Shown: positions 16,175 through 23,615 of the stretch, piece by piece
Layout: each line of letters begins with the position of its first letter
Position numbering within the stretch: the first letter of the stretch is position 1
Assembly (NCBI RefSeq): GCF_000382225.1
Contig: NZ_KB907801.1
Coordinates: 1 to 64,000 of the forward strand
DNA length: 64,000 nucleotides
Source: Hymenobacter aerophilus DSM 13606
GTDB taxonomy: Bacteria; Bacteroidota; Bacteroidia; Cytophagales; Hymenobacteraceae
Direction of reading: 5' to 3'
The notes under the pieces: model-generated
Database searches by the model: none
Seen by the model: only the letters and a program-made list of their open reading frames with translations
What the model was told of the DNA's origin: nothing
Translations under genes and position numbers: made by a program

Positions 16175-16443
16175 CGGGCGGAAGCTAGAAGGCAGCTTAC
16201 CAGCGGTCTGCGCATAAAAGAGCAGAGTCGCGGTAAAAGTCAATTTCAGATTCGAAGATACGTTGGAATAAACCACAACAGCCAACAAGAGCCAGCAGTT
16301 TTTTTCGCCGGTTTCGTCGCAATAGACAAAGTTTTGTACACCCGGCGCACCATGCGGTACCACTGCCGGAATTTACAGGATTTTTACAAGAAGGTGGCTT
16401 CTGTGCCGCAACCAGTTTCTGACGGCCGCATCCACCAGCTAAC

Positions 16444-17832
16444 TCAGCCGAACAAGCCCGTCAGCACCTCATCGAGCCGGCCCGCCGGGTGTACCCGGAT
16501 GCCGTAGCGGGCCAGGTCGAGGCCTTTGGCGTTGAACTGCGAAATGTACATTTCCGCAAAGCCCAGTTTCTCGGCCTCGCCCAGGCGCTGGTCGAGCCGG
16601 CTCACGGCCCGGATTTCGCCGCTCAGACCTACCTCCGCCGCCAGGCAGATTTCGCCCCGGATGGGCACGTCATTTAGCGAGCTGACCACGGCGGCGCACA
16701 CGGCTAAGTCCAACGCGGGGTCTTCGAGGCGCAGGCCGCCGGCAATGTTGAGAAACACGTCGTGCTGGCCCAGGCGCAGGCCGCTGCGCTTCTCCAGCAC
16801 CGCCAGCAGCATCTGCAGGCGCTTGCCATCGAAGCCGGTGGCCGAGCGCTGGGGCGTGCCGTAGGTAGCCGGCGTCACGAGGGCCTGCACTTCCACCAGC
16901 AGCGGCCGGTTGCCCTCCAGCGTGGCCCCAATGGCCAGTCCGCTCAGGATTTCGGTGCGCTGCGAAAGCAGGATTTCGCTGGGGTTGCTCACCTGCCGCA
17001 GGCCCGCGCCCTGCATCTCGTAAATGCCCAATTCTGAAGTCGAGCCGAAGCGGTTTTTTACGGTGCGTAGGATGCGGTAGGTCAGGTGCCGGTCGCCCTC
17101 GAACTGCAGCACCGTATCCACCATGTGCTCCAGAATTTTGGGGCCGGCAATGGAGCCGTCTTTGGTGATGTGGCCGATGAGCAGCACCGGCACGCCGGTA
17201 TCCTTGGCGTACTTGAGCAGCTCGGTGGTGCACTCGCGCACCTGGCTCACCGAGCCCGCCCCCGACTCGACCAGCGTGCTGTGCAGCGTCTGGATGGAAT
17301 CGACCACCACCACATTGGGCTGGAGCTGGTCGATCTGGCGGAAGATATTCTGGGTGTTGGTTTCGGTGAGGATGTAGAGGCCGGGCTGCTGGCGGCCCAG
17401 GCGCTCGGCGCGCATCTTTATCTGCTGCTCGCTTTCCTCGCCGCTCACGTACAGAATGCGCAGGCCGTCGAGCTGCATGGCAATCTGGAGCATGAGCGTG
17501 CTTTTGCCAATGCCCGGCTCGCCGCCGATGAGCACCAGCGAGCCGGGCACCAGCCCACCGCCCAGCACCCGGTTCAGCTCGCCGTCGTGGGTGTCGAGGC
17601 GCGACTCCTGCTCGTAGAGAATTTCGCCCAGCGGCTTGGGCTTGGCGGTTTTGGAGGTGGTGCCGACCGAAGAGGACGCTTTCCAGGCGTTGGCGGCCGT
17701 ATTGGGGTCGGTTTTCTCGACCACTTCCTCCACGTAGGTGTTCCACTCGCCGCAGCTGGGGCAGCGGCCAATCCATTTGGCCGACTGCGCGCCGCAGTTC
17801 TGGCAGAAATACAGGGTTTTAACTTTGGCCAT
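16444..17832 (-). CDS. radA: DNA repair and recombination ATPase RadA
   Basis: 462 residues. It has the N-terminal C4 zinc finger (Cys10, Cys13, Cys24, Cys27), the RecA-like ATPase with Walker A GEPGIGKS at 104-111 and Walker B VVVVDSIQTL, and the RadA-specific KNRFGS motif at about 258. The C-terminal Lon-protease-like domain (NIAGGLRLEDPALDLAVCAAVVSS) carries no proteolytic function in this family. RadA is a hexameric helicase that promotes branch migration during recombination. The stand-alone gene is followed by a 269-base gap with no terminator I can recognise. Confidence 0.96.
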   Translation of the reverse strand: MAKVKTLYFCQNCGAQSAKWIGRCPSCGEWNTYVEEVVEKTDPNTAANAWKASSSVGTTSKTAKPKPLGEILYEQESRLDTHDGELNRVLGGGLVPGSLVLIGGEPGIGKSTLMLQIAMQLDGLRILYVSGEESEQQIKMRAERLGRQQPGLYILTETNTQNIFRQIDQLQPNVVVVDSIQTLHSTLVESGAGSVSQVRECTTELLKYAKDTGVPVLLIGHITKDGSIAGPKILEHMVDTVLQFEGDRHLTYRILRTVKNRFGSTSELGIYEMQGAGLRQVSNPSEILLSQRTEILSGLAIGATLEGNRPLLVEVQALVTPATYGTPQRSATGFDGKRLQMLLAVLEKRSGLRLGQHDVFLNIAGGLRLEDPALDLAVCAAVVSSLNDVPIRGEICLAAEVGLSGEIRAVSRLDQRLGEAEKLGFAEMYISQFNAKGLDLARYGIRVHPAGRLDEVLTGLFG

Positions 17833-18212
17833 GCCCGGCAGAAATTTCAGGAAGGAAGAAAACTAATAAATGCGGCACAAAGCCAAAAAGTTTGGCAAGA
17901 AAAGCCTTTTTCGGCGGTTGGCCCGGGCGGGGCGTAGCGGCGGCCGGCGGGACCGGGTCCTGCCGGCAACCAAGCACGGCCGCTGCTTTTTTTGCCGGAA
18001 ACTCAGGATTTCTTTAGAATGTGCTCAGGTTTGATTTTAGCGGCCAGAATTCTGTAAAGTGCCATCGGGCCGGAAACGCGGCCCGCCGCCGGCGCGGGCC
18101 CAGGGGGCAGAAGGGCGTTCTGGCCCAACAAAGGGGCTTTTCGTCTGGTATAAAGGCTTCCGGCCGGCCAAGGAACAGCCTTGCGGTGCGGTACATTTCT
18201 TTACCAGGCATC
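17833..18212. other. 380-base gap between divergent genes with hairpin and T-run
   Basis: Upstream region of radA (minus) and the phosphoesterase lipoprotein (plus). A hairpin at 17943-17967 (GCCGGCGGGACC / GGTCCTGCCGGC) is followed by a short stem AAGCA/TGCTT and seven T (17987-17993). That would end a plus-strand transcript, yet no gene lies upstream on that strand. It could be a small RNA or an abandoned terminator. A TAnnTTTG-like box on the minus strand (TGGCTTTG at 17878-17885) may serve radA. Confidence 0.35.
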
Positions 18213-19043
18213 ATGTTTTCTTTTTCCGCTTCCACCATGCTGCGGGGTGCATTAGTCGGGGCGCTGGCCGCCGGGCTGAGCGCCTGCGAGCTGGTGGAGT
18301 TCAGCCCCAACGACCACCGCGCCCCCGCTCACCAGAAAGACCTGACGGCCAAAAACCTGGCCCGCCTCGCCGCCGCCCCGCTGCCGCCCGGCGACACGCT
18401 CCGCTTCGTGTTTACCGGCGATTCGCAGCGCTTCTACGACGACGCCGAAGACCTCGTGCGCAGCGTCAATCAGCAGCCCGGCATCCAGTTTATGCTGGTG
18501 AGCGGCGACATTTCCGACTTCGGGCTGGGCCGCGAGATGCAGTGGGTTGATAATGAGCTGCGCCAGCTGAAGGTGCCTTACCTGACCGTCATCGGCAACC
18601 ACGACCAGGTGGCCAATGGCCGCGAGGCATACCAGGAAATCTTCGGCCCGCTCAACTACTCCTTCGTGTTCGGCGACACCAAGTTTGTGCTGATTGACAC
18701 CAACAGCCGCGAGTACAACTTCAACGGCCGCGTGCCCGATGTGCCCTGGCTGCAGCAGCAGCTGGCCGACCCGGCCGGCGCCCGCCGCACGGTGGTCATC
18801 AGCCACGTACCGCCCCAGGACAACGACTTCGACCCGAGCCTGCGCGACGCCTACGCGGCCACGCTGCGCGAAACGCCCAATTTGGTGTTCGAAATGAACG
18901 GCCACCGCCACGACTACAGCGTAACGCAGCCCTTCAACGACGGCGTTACCTACGTCAACTCCTACTCCTTCGAGAAGCGCAACTACCTCATCGTCACGGT
19001 TTGGGGCGACAAGCAGTTCCGGCTCAAACAAATTTCCTTCTGA
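18213..19043 (+). CDS. Calcineurin-type metallophosphoesterase lipoprotein
   Basis: 276 residues from MFSFSASTMLRG; a start at 18237 is also possible. The signal ends in a lipobox (GLSAC, Cys near 25), so it is probably anchored in the envelope. Metal-binding motifs of the phosphoesterase fold are present in order: TGDSQR (in place of GDxH), VSGDISD, GNHDQ, SHVPP and NGHRHDY. The family hydrolyses phosphomono- or diesters; the substrate is unknown. Its TGA shares a base with the ATG of the next gene, so the two are translationally coupled. Confidence 0.85.
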   Translation: MFSFSASTMLRGALVGALAAGLSACELVEFSPNDHRAPAHQKDLTAKNLARLAAAPLPPGDTLRFVFTGDSQRFYDDAEDLVRSVNQQPGIQFMLVSGDISDFGLGREMQWVDNELRQLKVPYLTVIGNHDQVANGREAYQEIFGPLNYSFVFGDTKFVLIDTNSREYNFNGRVPDVPWLQQQLADPAGARRTVVISHVPPQDNDFDPSLRDAYAATLRETPNLVFEMNGHRHDYSVTQPFNDGVTYVNSYSFEKRNYLIVTVWGDKQFRLKQISF

Positions 19044-19747
19044 TGGCTGCTTCCCTGCTTCTGGCGGCGCTGCTGTCCGCCGCGGGTACGCCCGCTACTG
19101 CTGTGCCTAATGGGCCCGGGCCTTCCGATTCCGTTGTGGTAGCCACCACCGCCGAAACCCCGGCTGCCGAAACCCCGGCTGCCGAAACCCCGGCCGCCGC
19201 AAACCCGGCCGCGCCGGCATCGGGGCCCGTGCGCTACCGGCCGCGCCACCTGCTGCTGCAAACCGGCGGCGGCGTGGGTATGCTGAGCGCGGGCGGTGGC
19301 CTGAGCTTCGCCCACCGGCGCCTCGACCTCGACGGGCTGCTCGGCTACGTGCCGGCCCGCCACGCCGGTACGGCCCTCACCATTGCCTCGCTCAAGCTGA
19401 AATATGCGCCCTGGGAGCTGCCGCTGGGCCGCTCCGGACTAGCCCTGCAGCCGCTGGCGGTGGGCGTGTATGGCAGCTATACCTTCGGGCTGCGCAACCC
19501 CGGCAAGCCCGACCAGTACCCCGACGACTACTACTGGTGGTCGAGCACGATGCGGGTAGGGCCGGTGCTGGGCAGCAGCCTGAGCTACATGCTGCCGGTT
19601 GCCGCCAATGGCCACACCCGCCGCCTCACGGCCTACTACGAGCTGGCCACCAACGACCTGTACGCCATCAGCTACTACCAGAACCGTAGGGCCCTCTCGC
19701 TGCGCGACATTGCCACGCTGGCGCTGGGCCTGAAGCTGGAGTTTTAG
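19043..19747 (+). CDS. Outer-membrane barrel protein coupled to the phosphoesterase
   Basis: 234 residues beginning MAASLLLAALLSAAG, a signal peptide. A low-complexity linker (about 35-60, three tandem AETPA-type repeats) follows, then a beta-barrel-like domain (LLLQTGGGVGMLSAGG..., GVYGSYTFGL..., TRRLTAYYELATND) ending in the strand TLALGLKLEF with a C-terminal Phe, as recognised by the BAM machinery. The start codon overlaps the preceding stop (TGATG). The last codons and 3' flank recur at 20867-20907 in a shrunken copy. Function unknown. Confidence 0.78.
   Translation: MAASLLLAALLSAAGTPATAVPNGPGPSDSVVVATTAETPAAETPAAETPAAANPAAPASGPVRYRPRHLLLQTGGGVGMLSAGGGLSFAHRRLDLDGLLGYVPARHAGTALTIASLKLKYAPWELPLGRSGLALQPLAVGVYGSYTFGLRNPGKPDQYPDDYYWWSSTMRVGPVLGSSLSYMLPVAANGHTRRLTAYYELATNDLYAISYYQNRRALSLRDIATLALGLKLEF
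19151..19195 (+). repeat. Three tandem 15-base repeats within a coding region
   Basis: GCCGAAACCCCGGCT repeats three times in frame (last copy ends CGGCC), coding for an Ala-Glu-Thr-Pro-Ala linker behind the signal peptide. Unit number could vary by slippage without shifting the frame. Confidence 0.9.
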
Positions 19748-20167
19748 CCGCGGCGGGCACGCTGCCAGGCAAGAACGAAAACGGCAGCAAGGAAGCACAA
19801 AGCAAGCGCGACAAAGACAGGAAGTAGCTTTAGTTCCGGCCTGATTGCTGAAACCGGCCCGGTTCGCTTTACGCGGGCCGGGCCGGTTTGCGTTTGAGTC
19901 AACTGGAGCCGCTGGCTTTAGCCAGTAAAACCGGGTACTCTGCCATTTGAGGCGTGTAGAAGAGGAGTAGAAATAATAGGTGCGAAATAGGACTAAAATA
20001 AGTTGCAGCCTGGGCTTGCTCGTCTGCTGAAAGGCCTGTACATTTCTGGCATTCAAGCCGATTATCCGTTGGTTTTTAGCGTCATAGTGATTTGGTTTAA
20101 ATCTCCCAAGATTTGCCTGCCGAGCAAACCCAGTTCCGTTCTGTTTTTTCACCTTTCCCTTCCCACT
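19748..20167. other. 420-base gap with terminator and AT-rich upstream region
   Basis: Holds the terminator at 19851-19889. Beyond about 19920 the sequence becomes clearly AT-richer than its surroundings and leads to the next lipoprotein gene. No conserved RNA or promoter box matching TAnnTTTG exactly was found. Confidence 0.5.
19851..19889 (+). terminator. Terminator of the phosphoesterase/barrel operon
   Basis: Perfect 12-bp stem AAACCGGCCCGG / CCGGGCCGGTTT with a 15-base loop, 104 bases after the barrel gene stop, with TTTG on its 3' side. Confidence 0.75.
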
Positions 20168-20698
20168 ATGAAACACGCCACTCTGCTGCTGGCGGCCCTG
20201 CTGGGCCTAAGCCAATGCAAAAAGAAAGATGCTTACCCCACCCGTATAACGCCCCCGCCGCTGCCCGCCGAGACGACCACCGGCGCCCGCACCTTCGGCT
20301 GCCTGGTTAACGGCAAGCCCTTCACTGCTTCAGGGATTAATAGAGTACATGGCGATTGGCTTACTCTTAATACGCTTGGCATTTCTGCCGATACTAAAAA
20401 TAGCGGGGAAGAAGCGACTATAGGATTGCTTCTAACTGGCATACTGACAGATGAAAAAGTTTATCCGCTCCGGCCTAAAGATGTAGGTTTTCCCCCTTCC
20501 ACGCTAGTAGGCTTCGTCGCACGATACACAGGTTCTGGTTGCGACTACGACGGTAGTTTTACAAAAAAAGGCATTTTAACGCTCACGCGCTACGACCCGG
20601 TAGCGCGCATCGCGGCCGGTCGTTTCGCCTTCACGCTCTATCAGCCCGGCTGCGACACGCTGCGCGTGACGGAAGGGCGCTTCGATGTAACATTCTAA
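20168..20698 (+). CDS. Lipoprotein, DUF6252-like, with AT-rich middle
   Basis: 176 residues from MKHATLLLAALLG; lipobox LSQC puts the lipidated Cys at 17. The segment GARTFGCLVNGKPFTASG (about 39-56) resembles the start of the Bacteroidota DUF6252 domain, a small beta protein of unknown function. The remainder is a probable beta-sandwich with Cys in GSGCDYDGSF and YQPGCDTLRV. Codons from about 20325 to 20580 are AT-rich while both ends are GC-rich, suggesting a recombined or recently acquired middle. Confidence 0.7.
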   Translation: MKHATLLLAALLGLSQCKKKDAYPTRITPPPLPAETTTGARTFGCLVNGKPFTASGINRVHGDWLTLNTLGISADTKNSGEEATIGLLLTGILTDEKVYPLRPKDVGFPPSTLVGFVARYTGSGCDYDGSFTKKGILTLTRYDPVARIAAGRFAFTLYQPGCDTLRVTEGRFDVTF

Positions 20699-20741
20699 AG
20701 CTTGCTTTTCTTGCCTTTCGCCCTTCTCTATTCTTGCTTTT

Positions 20742-20897
20742 ATGCGTTTACTTCTACGTTTACTATTTCTGCTGTGGCTGCTGCCCACCACCACCACTCA
20801 GGCTCAGCAAGCGGCCAGCACCGCGGGCGAAACTCCCTGGACGGGCTGGCCGGCGGCCAATGCCACGCTGGCCCTGGGCCTGAAGCTGGAATTTTAG
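20742..20897 (+). pseudogene. 51-codon shrunken copy of an outer-membrane barrel gene
   Basis: An open frame starting MRLLLRLLFLLWLLP with a normal signal peptide ending in QAQ at 22, followed by only 29 residues. Its last 11 codons (ATLALGLKLEF, stop) plus the next 12 bases of flank match the end of the barrel gene at 19715-19756 nearly base for base. The barrel itself is missing. It is best read as an internal deletion after tandem duplication of that gene, leaving signal peptide plus last strand. A functional micro-protein cannot be excluded. Confidence 0.65.
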
Positions 20898-20949
20898 CCG
20901 CGGCGGCCCACCCGCCAAAACCGCCGCCTCCCTGCCGAGTTAGGCTAGT

Positions 20950-21405
20950 ATGAACGTATACCTGCGTACCCACGTGGCGGCCGCGCCCGCCGAGGTTTGG
21001 CAAGGCTTCACCCGCGAACTATTTGTGGCCCTGGCTCCGCCGTTTCCTCCCTTCCTGCTGCTGCGCTTCGATGGCTGCCGGCGCGGCGACGAGGTGCACC
21101 TGGAACTGGGCGCCGGCCCGCTGCGCCAACTCTGGACGTCGCTCATCACCGACAACGGCATCACGGCCAACGGCGTGTACTACTTCGTGGATGAGGGCGA
21201 GCAGTTGCCCGCGCCGCTGCGCTACTGGCAGCACCGCCACCTGATGCAGCCCGCGCCCGGTGGTGGCACCTATATCGTGGAAGACCTGGAGTACCGCACC
21301 GGCTCGCAGCTGCTCGACCGGCTGCTGTGGCCGGCCGTGTGGGCGCAGTTTGCCTGGCGCCGGCCCATTTACCGGCGCTGGTTTGGGCAGCCCGCGGCCG
21401 AATAA
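20950..21405 (+). CDS. SRPBCC-like (START-fold) protein
   Basis: 151 residues from MNVYLRTHVAAAPAEVWQGFTRELFVALAPPFPP. The opening strand-helix pattern, the DNGITANGVYYFVDEG strand and the C-terminal amphipathic helix (LLDRLLWPAVWAQFAWRRPIYRRWFG) match the ligand-binding SRPBCC fold of the COG4276 type. Members bind hydrophobic ligands; the specific one is unknown. No signal peptide, so cytoplasmic. Confidence 0.75.
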   Translation: MNVYLRTHVAAAPAEVWQGFTRELFVALAPPFPPFLLLRFDGCRRGDEVHLELGAGPLRQLWTSLITDNGITANGVYYFVDEGEQLPAPLRYWQHRHLMQPAPGGGTYIVEDLEYRTGSQLLDRLLWPAVWAQFAWRRPIYRRWFGQPAAE

Positions 21406-21499
21406 CGGGGGGCCGGAGTCCGCTGGGCAGCGCCAGTGGGCGGGTTGCCGTATAGGGTCCGGCGGTCCGCGTATCTTGCCGCCTCTCAGCCCGAACCTT

Positions 21500-22057
21500 A
21501 TGCCCTTTTCTACCACTTCGCTCCGCCGTTTGCTCGTTTCCTGCTCCGTGGCGGCGGCCCTGCTGACGGCGGCGTCCGGCTGCCGCAGCGCCCACTCGGC
21601 CTACCAGTTCCGGCCCGCTACTACCGTGGCCGTTGCGCCCCGCCAGGCCGCGCCGGCTGCCACGCCGCCGGCCGCAGTGCCTGCAACCGTCGCCGGTGCG
21701 GCCACTGCGCCGCCGCCGAAGGCAGCAGCAAAACAAGTAGCAACACGGCCGGCCCGGCAGCCCGCCCGCCGGCTACGCCGGCCGGCTACGCCCCAACCGA
21801 TTCAGCGGCTTGCTTCGGCCGGCCGGCCGGCTCATGCGGCGGTGTGGCAGCCGGCGCGGCGCGCTACTACTGCATCTGACGGCGCGCAGGCGACGGCCGA
21901 AGTGGGCCTGGGCACTACCGTGCTGGGTGTGCTGGGGCTGATTGTAGGGCCGATTTCGTTGATTGGCCTGCTGATTTGGGGCGGCCCGGTATGGGCCGTG
22001 CTGCTGGGCCTGTCGGCGCTGGCGGTGCTGGTGGCCTACATCGACCCGTTTCGGTAG
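21500..22057 (+). CDS. Ala/Pro-rich lipoprotein with C-terminal membrane hairpin
   Basis: 185 residues from MPFSTTSLRRLLVSCSVAA. The lipobox is AASGC (Cys about 28). A 100-residue Ala/Pro/Arg-rich low-complexity region follows, and two hydrophobic helices close the protein (about 134-157 GLGTTVLGVLGLIVGPISLIGLLI and 160-180 VWAVLLGLSALAVLVAYI). Similar proteins occur across Cytophagales without known function. The longer frame upstream overlaps the preceding gene and is not used. Confidence 0.65.
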   Translation: MPFSTTSLRRLLVSCSVAAALLTAASGCRSAHSAYQFRPATTVAVAPRQAAPAATPPAAVPATVAGAATAPPPKAAAKQVATRPARQPARRLRRPATPQPIQRLASAGRPAHAAVWQPARRATTASDGAQATAEVGLGTTVLGVLGLIVGPISLIGLLIWGGPVWAVLLGLSALAVLVAYIDPFR

Positions 22058-22078
22058 GAGTGGCGGCGTGGGCGGGCG

Positions 22079-22086
22079 TACCTTTG
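22079..22086 (+). promoter_or_regulatory. -7 promoter box of rlmI
   Basis: TACCTTTG, an exact TAnnTTTG match, 121 bases before the rlmI ATG. The untranslated leader would contain the heptad tract at 22169-22203. Confidence 0.5.
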
Positions 22087-22168
22087 CGCTTTCGTTTCGA
22101 TAGGAAAGCTTGCCGGCCAGCCGCCGCGCAGTTCTTTTGAAGAAACACCAATTCAATTCTTACACGAA

Positions 22169-22203
22169 AGCTACCAGCTAGCCGCTGATAGCTCATAGCT
22201 CAG
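22169..22203 (+). repeat. Five exact heptads, word AGCTNNN, abutting rlmI
   Basis: Five contiguous 7-base units (four begin AGCT, one CGCT; first AGCTACC, last AGCTCAG) ending 4 bases before the rlmI ATG. No complementary arm nearby, so this is a tract without hairpin partner. Confidence 0.85.
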
Positions 22204-22207
22204 AAAT

Positions 22208-23395
22208 ATGGCCATCGTCACGCTCAAACCCGGAAAAGACCAATCCTTGCGCCGCCGCCACCCTTGGGTGTTTTCGGGCGCCATTGGCCGGATGCAGGGC
22301 GAGGTGACCGAGGGTACGCCCGTAACGGTGCAGGCGGCCAACGGCGAGGTGCTGGGCGTGGGCCACTACGCCCCCGGCTCGATTGCCGTGCGCCTGCTCG
22401 ATTTCGGCCCCGATGCGCAGCTGCCCGACGCCACGTTCTGGGAAAACCGCCTGCGCAACGCCTACCAGCTGCGCCAGGGTCTGGGCCTCACCGGCACCGG
22501 CAACACCGACGTCTACCGCCTCACCCACGCCGAGGGCGACGGCCTGCCGGGCCTGATTATCGACGTGTACGGCGACACGGCCGTGGTGCAGGCGCACAGC
22601 GCGGGCATGTACCAGTCGCGCCCACTGATTGCCAAGGCGTTGCAGGCCGTTATTCCGGGCCTGCGGGCCATCTATGATAAAAGCGCCGAAACCGTGCCCG
22701 CCAAGGCCGCGCCGGGTGCCCAGAACGGCTATCTGCTGGGTGAAAGCAGCGGCCAGGAGCACATCGTGCACGAGAACGGCCACCCGTTTGCCGTGGATTG
22801 GGAGACGGGCCAGAAAACCGGTTTTTTTATCGACCAGCGCGACAACCGCAGCCTGCTGGCCCGCTATGCGCCCGGTCGCCGGGTGCTCAACACGTTCTGC
22901 TACACCGGTGGCTTCAGCTCCTACGCCCTGCAGGCCGGCGCCGAATTGGTGCATTCCGTCGACAGCAGCAAGCGGGCCATCGAGTTGACCGAGCGCAACG
23001 CCACCCTCACCGGCCTGGCCTACAAGCACGAGGCCTTTGCCGAAGACGTGTTCAGCTTCATGAAGCAGCACCGCGACGAACAGTACGACCTTATCGTGCT
23101 CGACCCGCCCGCCTTCGCCAAGCACCTCTCGGCCCGCCACAACGCCCTGATGGGCTATAAGCGCCTCAACGCGGCCGGCATCAGCCAGATTGCGCCCGGC
23201 GGGTTGCTGTTCACTTTCAGCTGCTCGCAGGTAGTGTCGCCCGAGCTGTTCGAGGGCGCGGTGCTGGCCGCCGCCATCGAGGCCGGCCGCCCCGCCCGCA
23301 TCCTGCACCGCCTCACTCAGCCCGCCGACCACCCCGTGAGCCTCTTCCACCCCGAAGGCGCCTACCTGAAAGGGCTGGTGCTGGCTGTGGAGTAG
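22208..23395 (+). CDS. rlmI: 23S rRNA (cytosine) methyltransferase, RlmI-like
   Basis: 395 residues. An N-terminal PUA domain (LKPGKDQSLRRRHPWVFSGAIG..., about 1-75), then an RlmI-specific beta region, then a SAM-dependent methyltransferase fold (about 190-395). The methyltransferase carries motif I VLNTFCYTGGFSSYALQAGA, acidic VHSVDSS and the catalytic-site IVLDPPAFAK. E. coli RlmI makes m5C1962 in 23S rRNA; the same target is likely but not proven. The start agrees with the family, and the ATG follows a heptad tract. Confidence 0.9.
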   Translation: MAIVTLKPGKDQSLRRRHPWVFSGAIGRMQGEVTEGTPVTVQAANGEVLGVGHYAPGSIAVRLLDFGPDAQLPDATFWENRLRNAYQLRQGLGLTGTGNTDVYRLTHAEGDGLPGLIIDVYGDTAVVQAHSAGMYQSRPLIAKALQAVIPGLRAIYDKSAETVPAKAAPGAQNGYLLGESSGQEHIVHENGHPFAVDWETGQKTGFFIDQRDNRSLLARYAPGRRVLNTFCYTGGFSSYALQAGAELVHSVDSSKRAIELTERNATLTGLAYKHEAFAEDVFSFMKQHRDEQYDLIVLDPPAFAKHLSARHNALMGYKRLNAAGISQIAPGGLLFTFSCSQVVSPELFEGAVLAAAIEAGRPARILHRLTQPADHPVSLFHPEGAYLKGLVLAVE

Positions 23396-23403
23396 GTTCT
23401 TTG

Positions 23404-23610
23404 GGAGCTATTAGCTTTTGGACGGCAGCGGTTTAGTACGAGACGCTTGCCGGTGATTTTCGGCGGGGAGTTGTTTAACTCAAACCGAATGGTTGGTGGC
23501 GGGTTTGCAGTTGGATTCCCTTTAGGCAATCTGCTCCGGCTACTTTGCCGGGTAGGGTTGTCTATTCCGTCAGCACAAAAAAAGCTAAAAGCTCTCAGCT
23601 AACAGCTCAA
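23404..23610. repeat. Heptad tracts flanking the crtI-type gene's upstream gap
   Basis: At 23583-23610 there are four exact 7-base units (AGCTAAA, AGCTCTC, ...) ending 5 bases before the next ATG. At 23404-23417 the inverse word (AGCTATT AGCTTTT) gives a partial pairing partner. The 220-base gap otherwise contains a weak TACTTTGC box near 23541. Confidence 0.75.
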
Positions 23611-23615
23611 AAAAC

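Noticed and set aside
22193..23350. 385-codon minus-strand frame opposite rlmI
   Set aside because: Shadow of rlmI with no recognisable domain.
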